From positions 186,001 through 250,000 of the forward strand of contig JAEUMT010000027.1 of the NCBI GenBank assembly GCA_016791365.1: a DNA stretch of 64,000 nucleotides, given 5' to 3'. A program made the position numbers and the translations under genes. The notes beneath the pieces are model-generated. The model was not told the origin of the DNA. It did no database searches and was given only the letters and a program-made list of their open reading frames with translations. Positions 1 to 8,606 of this stretch are shown piece after piece. Each line of letters starts with the position of its first letter. Positions within the stretch are counted from its first letter, which is position 1. Source of the stretch: Hyphomonadaceae bacterium. Lineage in GTDB: Bacteria > Pseudomonadota > Alphaproteobacteria > Caulobacterales > Aquidulcibacteraceae.

Positions 1-1747
1 GCGCGCGCCGTTCGACGATGCGTCCCGTGTCGGGGTCCTTCACCTCGATACGCTGCGGCAAGCCGCTGAGTTCGAGTAAGTACGATCGAAGGCCGAAATC
101 GAAATCCTTCCACGCACATTGGCTGAACGTGTAGCGATTAGACGAGTTGCCGAGCACGGCCGCCGCCAATCCCCAGGTCGTCTTGGCGGGATCGGCGCGA
201 CGCAGGCCGTGTTTTTTCTCTTCGGTATCGAGACCACGCGCCACGTTGTCGGAAATAGCTGAGAAGTATTCGAACGACGCGGCAAACTCCGCGGCGCCAC
301 GCTTTGGCAAAGCCTCACTGACGTTCTCGACCGCCTTGTTGTTCGAGGACGCGACGATGATTTCGAAGCCTTTCAGCTTCGAATCGACCGCGTGATGGCG
401 GCATGGCGTCTGGTTGATCCGCTGGGTGTGACTCGTCTTGGAGAAAGCGTCCTCGGGACTTGCGAACTCGATCAACCGCTCAGCGCGTTCGACCACTTTG
501 GCGGCGATGAGATCGCGCAGCAGCGTAGTCTTGCCAGTGCCTGGCGGGCCATTCACTGCCAAGAGATCGAGGCGTTCGCTCGCGTTGACAGCCGCCTGTT
601 GAAGTAACACGAGGGGATGCCCTCCCTTCGATGGCCATGCGCCCAACGGCGTTGCGTTCGGCGCCAACATCTCGTCAGCGAGGATGTCGTTGCGCCTGAC
701 ATCTTTCCGTGCAGTCGCTGTGGTTAGGCCCAGGTATTTCGCGAGAAGTTTCGGAACCGCACCACGCTCGACTGTTGCAAGCGCCCAAGCCAAGTCGTTC
801 AGGAAGAAACTTCCCATCGGCGGCGGTTCAGGTGGCTCCTCCGCCCGAAACCAGTGATAGACGCGAATGGCGAAGTGCGGCTCGACGACGAGCTCGCTGG
901 GCAATCGCAATTCCGCGATCAGCTTCTGGAACGCGTTCGCAACTATCTGGCGCGTCAGCGGGAGAACATCGCCCTCTTCCTCGTCGGTTCTGGTGATCCA
1001 CGCCGTCACGGCCTCACGCAGACGTTCTTCGTGCTTGGGCCAATCGCTCAGGGCCTTCAGATTGCGTTCGAGCGCGAACGGCAAACCCCAGGCGAAGCTG
1101 GAGACAGAAACGCTATCCGCTCCGATCGGCACGCCCTTGTTGTCGAGCGTCACGATGCAGATGGGTGCATAGCCAGGCGTTGGGCCGCTATTTTCGTTGT
1201 AGTCCTTGAAGGCTGCGAGCAGCGCCGAGGTCGCCTCTTCCATCCGGACTGCGCCCAAGACGAGCTGATAGAAGAGACGCCTATTAGGACGCGCGGGTTC
1301 ACCGCGCTCCCATGGCAGCGTTCCTTTGGCATCCAATTCCGCAATGCGATTTTCGGAGCCATCGGCGATGTCGCTTGGACGCCGATAAATCGACGCCGGC
1401 GACAACACTTCCATGGCGGTCCAAGCGCGGAGCACGCTCGCCGCATCGTCACGAGAAATGCCGGGCGATGCTGGCGGCGGGCTCGATCCGATCGCGTGGG
1501 GCTTTCGCCATGTCCCGTCACGCACTGGCGCGCGCGGCGGCGGCAATTCTTCGGCGCCAGCGGCCTCCTCTTCTGCGATGTCTGGTTCTGGCTCCGGCGT
1601 TGATTCTTCCGCCTCGATGGCGTCAGTCGCCTCGGGCTCGGAGTCCAGGCGCTTCAGGGTGCGCGTGATGGATGCTGCCAAGCGATTGTTGCGGGGCCGG
1701 TCCCGGCGCTCGGCGAGTTCGTCGAGACTGCTGTAGCTTTTGAACAT
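1..1747 (-). CDS. SF1 (DNA2/NAM7-like) AAA helicase, partial, C-terminus beyond window
   Basis: A single open minus-strand frame runs from an ATG at 1747 to the left edge (at least 582 codons, no stop). Around residue 399 is a clear Walker A, GPPGTGKTT, preceded by a Q-rich QQAAVN stretch and followed about 40 residues later by VASSNNKAVENV, the helicase motif Ia region of DNA2/NAM7-type superfamily 1 enzymes. The upstream part has a conserved-looking RAWTAMEVLSP segment and an acidic, Pro/Glu-rich linker. The usual role of such proteins is ATP-dependent nucleic-acid unwinding or remodelling; the substrate is unknown. The DEAD-box-like motif II and the C-terminal RecA lobe lie outside the window. 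The start is uncertain: an overlapping frame supplies a plausible N-terminus (ATG 1820 or 1826) that would need a one-base shift near 1720. The gene lies beyond the 3' end of a tRNA gene, a common island position. Confidence 0.8.
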   Translation of the reverse strand, partial: MFKSYSSLDELAERRDRPRNNRLAASITRTLKRLDSEPEATDAIEAEESTPEPEPDIAEEEAAGAEELPPPRAPVRDGTWRKPHAIGSSPPPASPGISRDDAASVLRAWTAMEVLSPASIYRRPSDIADGSENRIAELDAKGTLPWERGEPARPNRRLFYQLVLGAVRMEEATSALLAAFKDYNENSGPTPGYAPICIVTLDNKGVPIGADSVSVSSFAWGLPFALERNLKALSDWPKHEERLREAVTAWITRTDEEEGDVLPLTRQIVANAFQKLIAELRLPSELVVEPHFAIRVYHWFRAEEPPEPPPMGSFFLNDLAWALATVERGAVPKLLAKYLGLTTATARKDVRRNDILADEMLAPNATPLGAWPSKGGHPLVLLQQAAVNASERLDLLAVNGPPGTGKTTLLRDLIAAKVVERAERLIEFASPEDAFSKTSHTQRINQTPCRHHAVDSKLKGFEIIVASSNNKAVENVSEALPKRGAAEFAASFEYFSAISDNVARGLDTEEKKHGLRRADPAKTTWGLAAAVLGNSSNRYTFSQCAWKDFDFGLRSYLLELSGLPQRIEVKDPDTGRIVERRA

Positions 1748-2293
1748 CGCCCTCGGCTTTGGCCTCCAGGAAGATCTGCTCAAGGACGTCGATCGTGGCG
1801 TGCAAAAATGGGCGCGTCATTGGCATCCGTTGTCGCGCAACTTTGAGGACGACGGCCGGCGCGGTCAATCCGCGCCGTCACGCTACCGGCGTTTGTTGTC
1901 GCATCACGCAGCGCGATCACTGACTTCGGAAATGCCCGACTAAATCCGCTAGCGAGATCCTGCACTGGCAAAGCTCCTGCCTTTCGCCTTCCTAGCGCCC
2001 GACTTGGTGGCGCAGATTCTGGAGTGCCGGCGGCTACAGACGTTAACGCTAACAGCGAACCGCTGCCCCTCGACTGGGCGGGCCAGCGCGCTCGGTTTGC
2101 CTCGTTCGCCTGATGCAGGCGGCGGCGAATAGCTAACTTTCGATACGGCGAGAGAGACGGGCGCTCAGAAGCGCCATGTCGCGCTTTCACACCGCCACCA
2201 TGCTGTCTCTGACCACCTGTTGTTTGGAATAGTGCCGCGAAGTTCGCCGCTTGCCGCGAGCGCGCCGCTTACGGCGGGCGCGTATAAAATGGA
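1748..2293. other. Unassigned stretch between helicase and tRNA-Ala
   Basis: About 545 bases with no convincing intact gene. On the minus strand two short open frames overlap out of register: one (about 2190-1780) contains a protein-like segment, PKSVIALRDATTNAGSV, and the next (from about 1826) reads MPMTRPFLHATIDVLEQIF before running out of frame into the helicase. This pattern fits a decayed or frameshifted 5' end of the helicase gene or of a small upstream gene, but no family is recognised. No promoter, terminator or repeat was identified with confidence. Confidence 0.35.
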
Positions 2294-2369
2294 TGGTGGA
2301 CCCTAGCGGGATCGAACCGCTGACCTCCTGCATGCCATGCAGGCGCTCTCCCAGCTGAGCTAAGGGCCC
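2294..2369 (-). tRNA. tRNA-Ala (anticodon GGC)
   Basis: Read on the minus strand this is a full 76-nt cloverleaf. The 7-bp acceptor stem GGGCCCT pairs with AGGGTCC (one G-U), there is a D-arm with AGCTCAGCTGGGAGAGC, an anticodon stem CCTGC/GCAGG around the loop ATGGCAT (anticodon GGC, reads GCC alanine codons), a TPsiC arm with GGTTCGATCCC, and an encoded 3' CCA. The 3' end faces the helicase region at the left edge, the usual target side for site-specific island integration. Confidence 0.97.
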
Positions 2370-2465
2370 ATCTCACGGTGCGTTCGAACGAATCCGAACA
2401 CCCCGCTTTTGGGAAGGGCGGAACCTAGTCCCCGCCCCTTTTGAGTTCAAGACGCGAAGCGCGCT

Positions 2466-2969
2466 TTAGCGGCTCTCGTCTTCGTCGTCGCCGCCGGAAA
2501 TATCGCCGATCTCGTCTTCCGGGAACTCTTCTTCGTCTTCGAGCATCGGGACGGAATCATCGTCAGCGGCGTCATCGCCGAGGTCGGCCTCTTCCTCGGA
2601 GAAGCCTTCCGGCAGTTCGTCATCGTCCGACTTCTTGGTGTCGTCGGTATCGTCGTCATCGTCGGTTACAAGCGGTTCCGCGTCCGCCTCGGCGTCGATT
2701 TCAGCGGTTTCCTCGGACTCCTCGTCCTCTTCATCCTCATCATCGCCGGCGGCGCGGGCCTTCTTCGCCTTCAGATCCTCATCTTCATCGTCATATGCCG
2801 GATCGTTGGCGGTCACGCGGGAACGACCGCGGCGAGCGCGTACGCCCTCTTCGGCGGGGTCGAAGCTGGTGGTGCATTTCGGGCAAACGGCGGGTCGACG
2901 GTTCAAATCATAGAACTTCGCGCCGCAGCTCGGGCAGCTCTGCTTAGCGCCCAAATCGGTCTTGCCCAA
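2466..2969 (-). CDS. TIGR02300 family 'FYDLN' acidic zinc-ribbon protein
   Basis: A 167-residue protein of the TIGR02300 family, common in alphaproteobacteria and of unknown function. The N-terminus carries a zinc ribbon, CPSC at about residues 12-15 and CPKC at about 28-31, flanking the signature FYDLN. The rest is a long Asp/Glu-rich low-complexity tail, which suggests a disordered acidic region. The start is chosen as TTG at 2969 because AAGGAG lies six bases upstream and the resulting N-terminus (xGKTDLGAKQ) fits the family; an upstream in-frame ATG at 3029 would only add residues without family character. It is divergent from aroA, with about 125 bases between them. The acidic tail has unusual composition, but the family typically shows it. 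Confidence 0.85.
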   Translation of the reverse strand: MGKTDLGAKQSCPSCGAKFYDLNRRPAVCPKCTTSFDPAEEGVRARRGRSRVTANDPAYDDEDEDLKAKKARAAGDDEDEEDEESEETAEIDAEADAEPLVTDDDDDTDDTKKSDDDELPEGFSEEEADLGDDAADDDSVPMLEDEEEFPEDEIGDISGGDDEDESR

Positions 2970-3094
2970 AAGGCTCTCCTTCGTCTCGCCTGGGTGGCCT
3001 ACCCACGCGGGGCGCTCGCTTGCCACCATCGGGCGCGCCTGTCAAAAGCTTTGTCCGCCCAAGGTTTTCGAGCGTCTTAAGAAGAGTTGCAGCC

Positions 3095-4402
3095 ATGCGT
3101 CTCAAGGCGCGATTTGCAGGACCATTGCAGGGCAGCATCCGCCCGCCGGGGGATAAGTCGATCTCCCACCGGGCGCTCATTATGGGCGCCCTGGCGGAAG
3201 GCGAAACCCGAATCGAATGCCTGCTGGAAGGCGAGGATGTCCGGCACACGGCGGCGGCTGTCCGTCTGCTTGGCGCCAAGGTCGACCGGCGCGACGACGG
3301 CATCTGGACCGTGACCGGCGCGAACGGCTTTAGCCAGCCCAGCGAAACCATCGATTGCGGCAATTCGGGCACCGGCGCGCGGCTGCTTATCGGGGCGGCG
3401 GCGAGCTACAAACTAAGCGCACGGTTCGATGGCGATCAGTCCCTGCGTAAGCGACCGATGAACCGGGTGATTGCGCCGCTGTCGCAGATGGGCGCGCGCT
3501 TCGACAGTCCGCAAAACCGCTTGCCGCTGATCGTCCACGGCGGAGCGCTGAAAGGGATCACGTATCGCTCGCCGGTATCGTCGGCGCAGGTGAAATCCGC
3601 GGTGCTGTTGGCGGGGCTGCACGCCGAGGGCGAGACCGTGCTCATTGAGCCGGAGCGCTCACGCGACCACACCGAGCGGATGCTCGCGGTGTTCGGCGCG
3701 GACATCGATCGCGTCGAAGTCGATGGCGCCCTGCATCCGCGCGTACGACCCAGCAAACTCAAAGGCGTCAATATCTACGTGCCAGGCGATCCCTCGTCGG
3801 CGGCGTTTCCGGTGGCGGCCGCGCTTATCGTGGCAAAATCCGAGGTTCGGATTGAGGACATGCTGGTCAACCCTCTCCGGCTCGGCTTCTTCGAGACGCT
3901 GCTCGAGATGGGCGCCAATATTGTCTATGAAGAGCGCCACGATCCGATCGGCGAACCGATCGCCAATCTTGTCGTGAAAGCGTCAAAGCTGCACGGCGCG
4001 ACGCCGCCGGCGAAACGCGCGCCGGCCATGATCGACGAATTTCCGATCCTCGCCGCGGTGGCGGCGTTTGCAGAAGGCGAAACACGCATCACCGGCGCCG
4101 CCGAATTGCGCGTGAAAGAAAGTGACCGGATTACATTGATGGTTGAAGGCCTGCGCGCGTGCGGCGTTGAAGCCGAAGAATTGCCGGATGGCCTGGTCGT
4201 GAATGGCCGCGGGCCCAAAAGCGTCCGCGGCGGCGCTGAAATCCGCACATTGGGCGATCACCGCATTGCGATGTCGTTCCTGGTGCTGGGGCTTGGGTCG
4301 AAAGAGCCGGTAACCGTCGATGACGCCGACATGATAGCCACCTCGTTCCCGGGATTCGCAGCCTTCATGCAGAATTTGGGCGCAGATATTGTCGGGCTTT
4401 AA
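3095..4402 (+). CDS. aroA: 3-phosphoshikimate 1-carboxyvinyltransferase (EPSP synthase)
   Basis: Cytoplasmic enzyme of the shikimate pathway that transfers the enolpyruvyl group of PEP to shikimate 3-phosphate. The 435-residue length is normal. The N-terminal GDKSISHRALIMGAL (residues 19-33) holds the Lys/Ser substrate-binding residues, and NSGTGARLL and the C-terminal LGDHRIAMSF are further EPSP synthase signatures. ATG at 3095 is preferred over in-frame codons upstream because the protein then begins MRLKARFAG, directly before the PPGDKS motif. In related genomes aroA is followed directly by cmk and rpsA; here an ~8 kb block of unrelated genes separates them. Identification is secure. Confidence 0.97.
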   Translation: MRLKARFAGPLQGSIRPPGDKSISHRALIMGALAEGETRIECLLEGEDVRHTAAAVRLLGAKVDRRDDGIWTVTGANGFSQPSETIDCGNSGTGARLLIGAAASYKLSARFDGDQSLRKRPMNRVIAPLSQMGARFDSPQNRLPLIVHGGALKGITYRSPVSSAQVKSAVLLAGLHAEGETVLIEPERSRDHTERMLAVFGADIDRVEVDGALHPRVRPSKLKGVNIYVPGDPSSAAFPVAAALIVAKSEVRIEDMLVNPLRLGFFETLLEMGANIVYEERHDPIGEPIANLVVKASKLHGATPPAKRAPAMIDEFPILAAVAAFAEGETRITGAAELRVKESDRITLMVEGLRACGVEAEELPDGLVVNGRGPKSVRGGAEIRTLGDHRIAMSFLVLGLGSKEPVTVDDADMIATSFPGFAAFMQNLGADIVGL

Positions 4403-4481
4403 CGCGCGCTAAACCACGCTCCTACCGCGCTCCGTTAACGACATCTCTGCATACTCCGCGCAAAACAAGACGGGTGGGGCT

Positions 4482-6770
4482 ATGCGTGCATCGATCCTGC
4501 GCGCGCTCATTGCGAGCGTGTGCGCATTCTGCGTTGTGGACGTTGCTGTGGCTCAGCAACGACCGGCGCCGGAAACCGATTGGATCGTGCGCGGCGAAGC
4601 CCTCGCCCGCCGGATTGAAGCCGGCAACCTTATCATCACCGACGATGTGAAGCGCCAGCGCGCGCTTTCGGCGCGCGGCCTCACGGACGAAGCGCGTCTG
4701 ATGGCGCTCTACGATATGGCGGCTGACGAATACATCGCGTCGAACGCGGACGCGGCCGCAACGGCGCTTGCGGCGCTGGAGCAGGAAGCGCGCGCACAAT
4801 CGAACGCGCGTTTCATGGCGATGGCCGGAATGCTGCGCGCGTACGCACCGGCGCTCGACGGCGATTACGTCGCCGCGCGTTCCAATCTCGCCGGCGCGCT
4901 GGCGACCGTCACTGACCCTTATGTGCGCGCCAGCGGTGAGCGTCTGCGCGCGTATGCGCTGACCGATTTGGGTATGTTCGGCAACTCGCTGGAAGCGGCG
5001 CGCGCCGGCCTGTTGCACCTGCCCGATACGCCGGAAACGCGCCCGTTGCGTTCCGGTTTGCACGACGCGATGGCCTACAATTCGGTGCGCGTCGGCGATT
5101 ACGAGACGGCTCTGACCCACCTGGAGCGCACCGTTGAACTTGACACACTGGCGAGCCGCCCGATCGACGGCGCGGTCATCATCAACAACATTGCTGGCAT
5201 GTTCGCACAAGCAGGCGCGGCTGAAGAATCCATCCGCCTGGCACGCATCCATCGCAACGTGGTGGGCGCGATCAACGACCCGACATCGCAATTCTTCACC
5301 GGGATGCTCTGCGCGCGCGTGCATTTTCTGGCCGGCGATTATCCGAGCGCCCTCCACTGCGCCGATGAAGCCGGCAAAATAGAAGGCGCGCCCGTTGAAT
5401 ACCTGACGCGGATGCTGGTGTATCGTGTGCACGCGCTGGCGCGCCTTGGACGCGGCGCCGACGCGCGCGCCGCGATGCAGGAATTGCGGCATATGGCGGC
5501 CGAGCGCGGCGACCCGGGGCTGACCGAGAAGCTGGACGTCATCGAACCGGAAATCCTCAATGCCGAAGGCCGTTACGCCGACGCGTTCACGGCCATGCTG
5601 CGCGCTCACGAAGCGTCCGAACGAAACCAGATGACGCGCTTCAACGCCGGCGTCCGCGAATTGCGCGCGACGATGGAAAGTGAAGTTGCGCAGGCCGAGG
5701 CGCGCGCCGAGGCGCAGGCGATTCAGTCCGACTTGCAGGCGCAGACGCTGAAAATGATGACGCTGGCGATGGTGCTGGCGGGCGGCTGCGTGGTCGGCCT
5801 TATGGTCATCGCGTTCCTGATCTACCGCAGCCGTCGCAACATGATGCGCGCGGTCGGCCGCGCCGAAGAAGTGCTCGCGCGCCGCGGCGCCGACACGCCC
5901 GCCAATGACAGCGGCAAACGGCAAGGCCCGACGGCGCGCCTTGCGCACATCCTCGACGAAATCGAACGTCGCGACGTGGAGCTGAAGCGCGCGTTCCAGG
6001 ACCTGGAAGCGGCGCGGGCGACGGCCGAACAGGCGAACGTCGCCAAGTCACAGTTTCTCGCCACCATGAGCCACGAACTGCGCACGCCGCTGAATGCGAT
6101 CATCGGCTATGGCGAGATGCTCATGGAAACCGCGGATGAGCGCGGCGACAGCCAGGACCGCGACGATCTTGTTCGCATCCACGGCGCGGCGCATCGCCTG
6201 CTGTCAATGATCAACGACGTACTGGATCTTTCGAAGATCGAGGCCGGCGCAGCGATTGTCGCGGCGGATAAAGTTGATCTTGACGCTCTCATCAACGAGA
6301 CGGTCGCAACCGTAAAACCCGCCGCGGCCGCAAATGGCAGCAGCATTGCCGTTGAAGCGCCGCCAGAGCTCGGCGGCCTCGAAACGGATGGCTTCAAGCT
6401 TAGCCAGTGCTTGTTGAACCTGATGTCCAACGCGGCAAAGTTCACCAAGGACGGCCAGATCAAGCTGGTGGTTGAGCGCGACAGCGATTGGGTGACGTTC
6501 CACGTCATCGACACGGGCATTGGCATTTCGCCTGACGCTCAGACGCGCCTGTTCCAACCCTTCGTGCAGGCCGACGCGACGACGACGCGCGCCTACGGCG
6601 GCACCGGGCTGGGCCTCGCGATCACCCGCCGGCTGGCGCGACTGCTCGGCGGCGACGTCACGCTGAAGAGCGCTGTTGGTCAGGGTTCTGCGTTTACGCT
6701 GCGTGTTCCCACGCGTCCGGCGCCGGAACTTGAAGTTCCAGCCAACGATGAGGCGCGCAACGCAGCGTGA
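4482..6770 (+). CDS. Sensor histidine kinase with large N-terminal helical sensor region
   Basis: A 762-residue two-component sensor kinase. Residues 1-24 look like a signal peptide or first membrane helix (ending VAVAQQ). Residues ~30-420 are alanine-rich and helical, with a spacing suggestive of TPR repeats, so a periplasmic TPR-like sensor is likely. A transmembrane helix lies at about 426-450 ([16 protein letters not shown]...), followed by a coiled linker. HisKA has SHELRTPLN with phospho-acceptor His531, and the HATPase domain has the N box ([11 protein letters not shown], ~645), DTGIGIS (~677) and GGTGLGLAI (~706). There is no receiver domain and no adjacent response regulator, so it is an orphan. 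It sits between aroA and a small secreted protein. ATG 4482 is preceded by GGTGGGG. Confidence 0.9.
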   Translation: MRASILRALIASVCAFCVVDVAVAQQRPAPETDWIVRGEALARRIEAGNLIITDDVKRQRALSARGLTDEARLMALYDMAADEYIASNADAAATALAALEQEARAQSNARFMAMAGMLRAYAPALDGDYVAARSNLAGALATVTDPYVRASGERLRAYALTDLGMFGNSLEAARAGLLHLPDTPETRPLRSGLHDAMAYNSVRVGDYETALTHLERTVELDTLASRPIDGAVIINNIAGMFAQAGAAEESIRLARIHRNVVGAINDPTSQFFTGMLCARVHFLAGDYPSALHCADEAGKIEGAPVEYLTRMLVYRVHALARLGRGADARAAMQELRHMAAERGDPGLTEKLDVIEPEILNAEGRYADAFTAMLRAHEASERNQMTRFNAGVRELRATMESEVAQAEARAEAQAIQSDLQAQTLKMMTLAMVLAGGCVVGLMVIAFLIYRSRRNMMRAVGRAEEVLARRGADTPANDSGKRQGPTARLAHILDEIERRDVELKRAFQDLEAARATAEQANVAKSQFLATMSHELRTPLNAIIGYGEMLMETADERGDSQDRDDLVRIHGAAHRLLSMINDVLDLSKIEAGAAIVAADKVDLDALINETVATVKPAAAANGSSIAVEAPPELGGLETDGFKLSQCLLNLMSNAAKFTKDGQIKLVVERDSDWVTFHVIDTGIGISPDAQTRLFQPFVQADATTTRAYGGTGLGLAITRRLARLLGGDVTLKSAVGQGSAFTLRVPTRPAPELEVPANDEARNAA

Positions 6771-6831
6771 TCGATTTCAACTGAACTCTCTGCTCCCATG
6801 CGCGTTGTTGCGCGCATAGAGGAGCATTCCA

Positions 6832-7296
6832 ATGAGAAAGTTCGTTGTAGCGGCGGTGTTGGCGCTCGGGGTGTCAGCAGGCGCGATCGCTTACGCGCAA
6901 GGCAAGGGTGAGCCTGGCGATCAGGGCGTACGCGCAACGCCTATGGACACTTACGCTGAAAGCGCGGTCATGGAACCGCGCGGTGAAATTGATGCCAGCG
7001 ATGCGCGGAGCCTGGCGAGCGATCAGGCCGTCGGCGAAGCGCGGCGGTATTATCGCGCGCAGTGCAACGAGTATGAATCGGCTGGCTTCTGCGAATGCGT
7101 CACCGCCGGCGTCGCGCAAGCTTTGATGCCTGACGAAGTCCGCATCGCGGCGCGCACGATCGGTGAGCGCATCAACGCCGAGGGCGACGCTGCTATTTCC
7201 AGCCAGTCAGACACGACAACCGCGATGAGCTCGGCCGAGCGCATCGAGCAGGTTGAGGGGCACTACGCTGAGGCTTGCGCTCAGTACCGCGGCTAA
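6832..7296 (+). CDS. Small secreted hypothetical protein with four cysteines
   Basis: 154 residues, no recognised family. Residues 1-23 form a classical signal peptide (MRKFVVAAVLALGVSAGAIAYAQ, cleavage after AYA), so the product is probably periplasmic. The mature part is acidic, with Cys residues in AQCNEY, GFCECV and EACAQY that could form two disulfides. ATG 6832 has GAGGAG nine bases upstream (agaggagcattcca). Between it and the kinase upstream is a 7-bp inverted repeat (ATGCGCG...CGCGCAT, about 6798-6817). It may be co-transcribed with the kinase. Its stop codon overlaps the stop of the convergent symporter gene (CTAA, 7293-7296). Confidence 0.7.
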   Translation: MRKFVVAAVLALGVSAGAIAYAQGKGEPGDQGVRATPMDTYAESAVMEPRGEIDASDARSLASDQAVGEARRYYRAQCNEYESAGFCECVTAGVAQALMPDEVRIAARTIGERINAEGDAAISSQSDTTTAMSSAERIEQVEGHYAEACAQYRG

Positions 7297-8552
7297 GGGG
7301 CCGGCGATCCTTCATCCTTGCGCGGCTCGTTTCGCGCGAGGATGGAGGTGGCGGCCAAATCGCCCGTCACGTTGCCCAGCGTGCGGAAAATATCCGGGAT
7401 AATCTCAACGGCGATCAGAATGCCCAGCACTTCCGTTGGCACGCCAAGCGCTAAACATATCGGCGCGATCGAAGCGATGAAGGACACCTGCCCCGGCAGC
7501 CCGACCGCGGCGATGCTGACGGCGTAGGCCACAACGACCGCGCTCACGATCTGAATCAAGGATGGTTCGAGATTGTAGAGGTGCGCGATGAAAAAGCAGA
7601 CGGCGAGATTCGCGACAGGGCTGGTGAAGCGGAAGATGGCGACGGCGAGCGGCAGAATGACATCGGCGACACGAGGTGAAATTTGCAGGCCACGCAAAGC
7701 GGCCTCCAACATTGCCGGAAGCGACGCCAGAGAAGATTGCGTCGAGGCGGCGATCGCCCACACCGGCGTCGCCGCCGACGTGAAGCGCGCAATCGGCTGA
7801 CCGCCCCAGGTTATGGCGATGAGCCAGGCAATGACGGTTGAACCAGCGGTGACGCCGGTGACGATGACGACATATTGCGCAAGCGTGCCGGCGGCCGAGA
7901 AACCGGCGTGAAGACCAACACCCAGCGCAAGCGCAAAAACGCCAATCGGCCCCGCCAATAGAACCCAATGGACGATCCGGATCATGGCCTCGGAGACGGC
8001 CCGGAAAAAGTTGACGATCTGCGCGCGCATTTCAGGCGCGAGGGTCGCCGCCGCGAAACCAAAGAAGATCGAAAACACGACAAGCGCGAGCATGCCGTCT
8101 TCGGCGGCGGCTTTAATTGGGTTGTAGGGCGCGAGGCCTTGCAGCCATGAGGCGAAGGTTGGCGGCTCGCTGATCGTGACGGCTTGATCGCCGACGCCGG
8201 CGACAAACGCATCGGCGGCGGCGCGATCCAGCGGCCAGGCGGCAAGCCAACCATTGGTGACAAGAACGCTGTACGTCGCGGCGAAGAAAAGCAGCACGGT
8301 GAACAGGCCGATGCCGCGCGCGACGAGACCGCCGGTTTTGGCGGTGTCGGCCACGGAGGCGATGGCGGTGATCAACAGCGAGACAACAAGCGGGACGACC
8401 GTCATTCGCAGGGTGTTGAGCCAAAGTCCCCCGAACGGCTCAATGACGCCGCTGATGCTGAGCAGTGTGGGATCGCCACTGGCGCGAATGAACGCACCGG
8501 CGGCCAAGCCGGCGACAAGCGATAGCAAGACAAGAATCGAAATGAACTTCAC
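7293..8552 (-). CDS. Dicarboxylate:cation symporter (DAACS family)
   Basis: A 419-residue inner-membrane transporter of the sodium/proton:dicarboxylate (SDF, DAACS) family, which imports C4-dicarboxylates or acidic amino acids. Hydrophobic helices occur throughout. The N-terminal LNTLRMTVVPLVVSLLITAIASV, the mid-protein serine-rich re-entrant segment (AIAASTQSSLASLPAML, ~275-291) and GLPGQVSFIASIAPICLALGVP (~351) match the conserved HP1/HP2 regions. The family Asn-Met-Asp-Gly (NMDG) sequence is replaced here by VANLAVC, which makes the substrate uncertain. GTG start at 8552. It lies directly downstream of the flavin monooxygenase on the same strand. Family call is confident, substrate is not. 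Confidence 0.88.
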   Translation of the reverse strand: MKFISILVLLSLVAGLAAGAFIRASGDPTLLSISGVIEPFGGLWLNTLRMTVVPLVVSLLITAIASVADTAKTGGLVARGIGLFTVLLFFAATYSVLVTNGWLAAWPLDRAAADAFVAGVGDQAVTISEPPTFASWLQGLAPYNPIKAAAEDGMLALVVFSIFFGFAAATLAPEMRAQIVNFFRAVSEAMIRIVHWVLLAGPIGVFALALGVGLHAGFSAAGTLAQYVVIVTGVTAGSTVIAWLIAITWGGQPIARFTSAATPVWAIAASTQSSLASLPAMLEAALRGLQISPRVADVILPLAVAIFRFTSPVANLAVCFFIAHLYNLEPSLIQIVSAVVVAYAVSIAAVGLPGQVSFIASIAPICLALGVPTEVLGILIAVEIIPDIFRTLGNVTGDLAATSILARNEPRKDEGSPAP

Positions 8553-8606
8553 GCGCGACCCCGGGAGAGCGAGATCGACGGTCGTAGCCGATGCTGCAGC
8601 GCAGCG

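Noticed and set aside
4422-5948. 508-codon open frame antisense to the sensor kinase
   Set aside because: High-GC codon bias opens long frames opposite real genes; the translation is Arg/His-rich with no domain, while the plus strand encodes a clear kinase.
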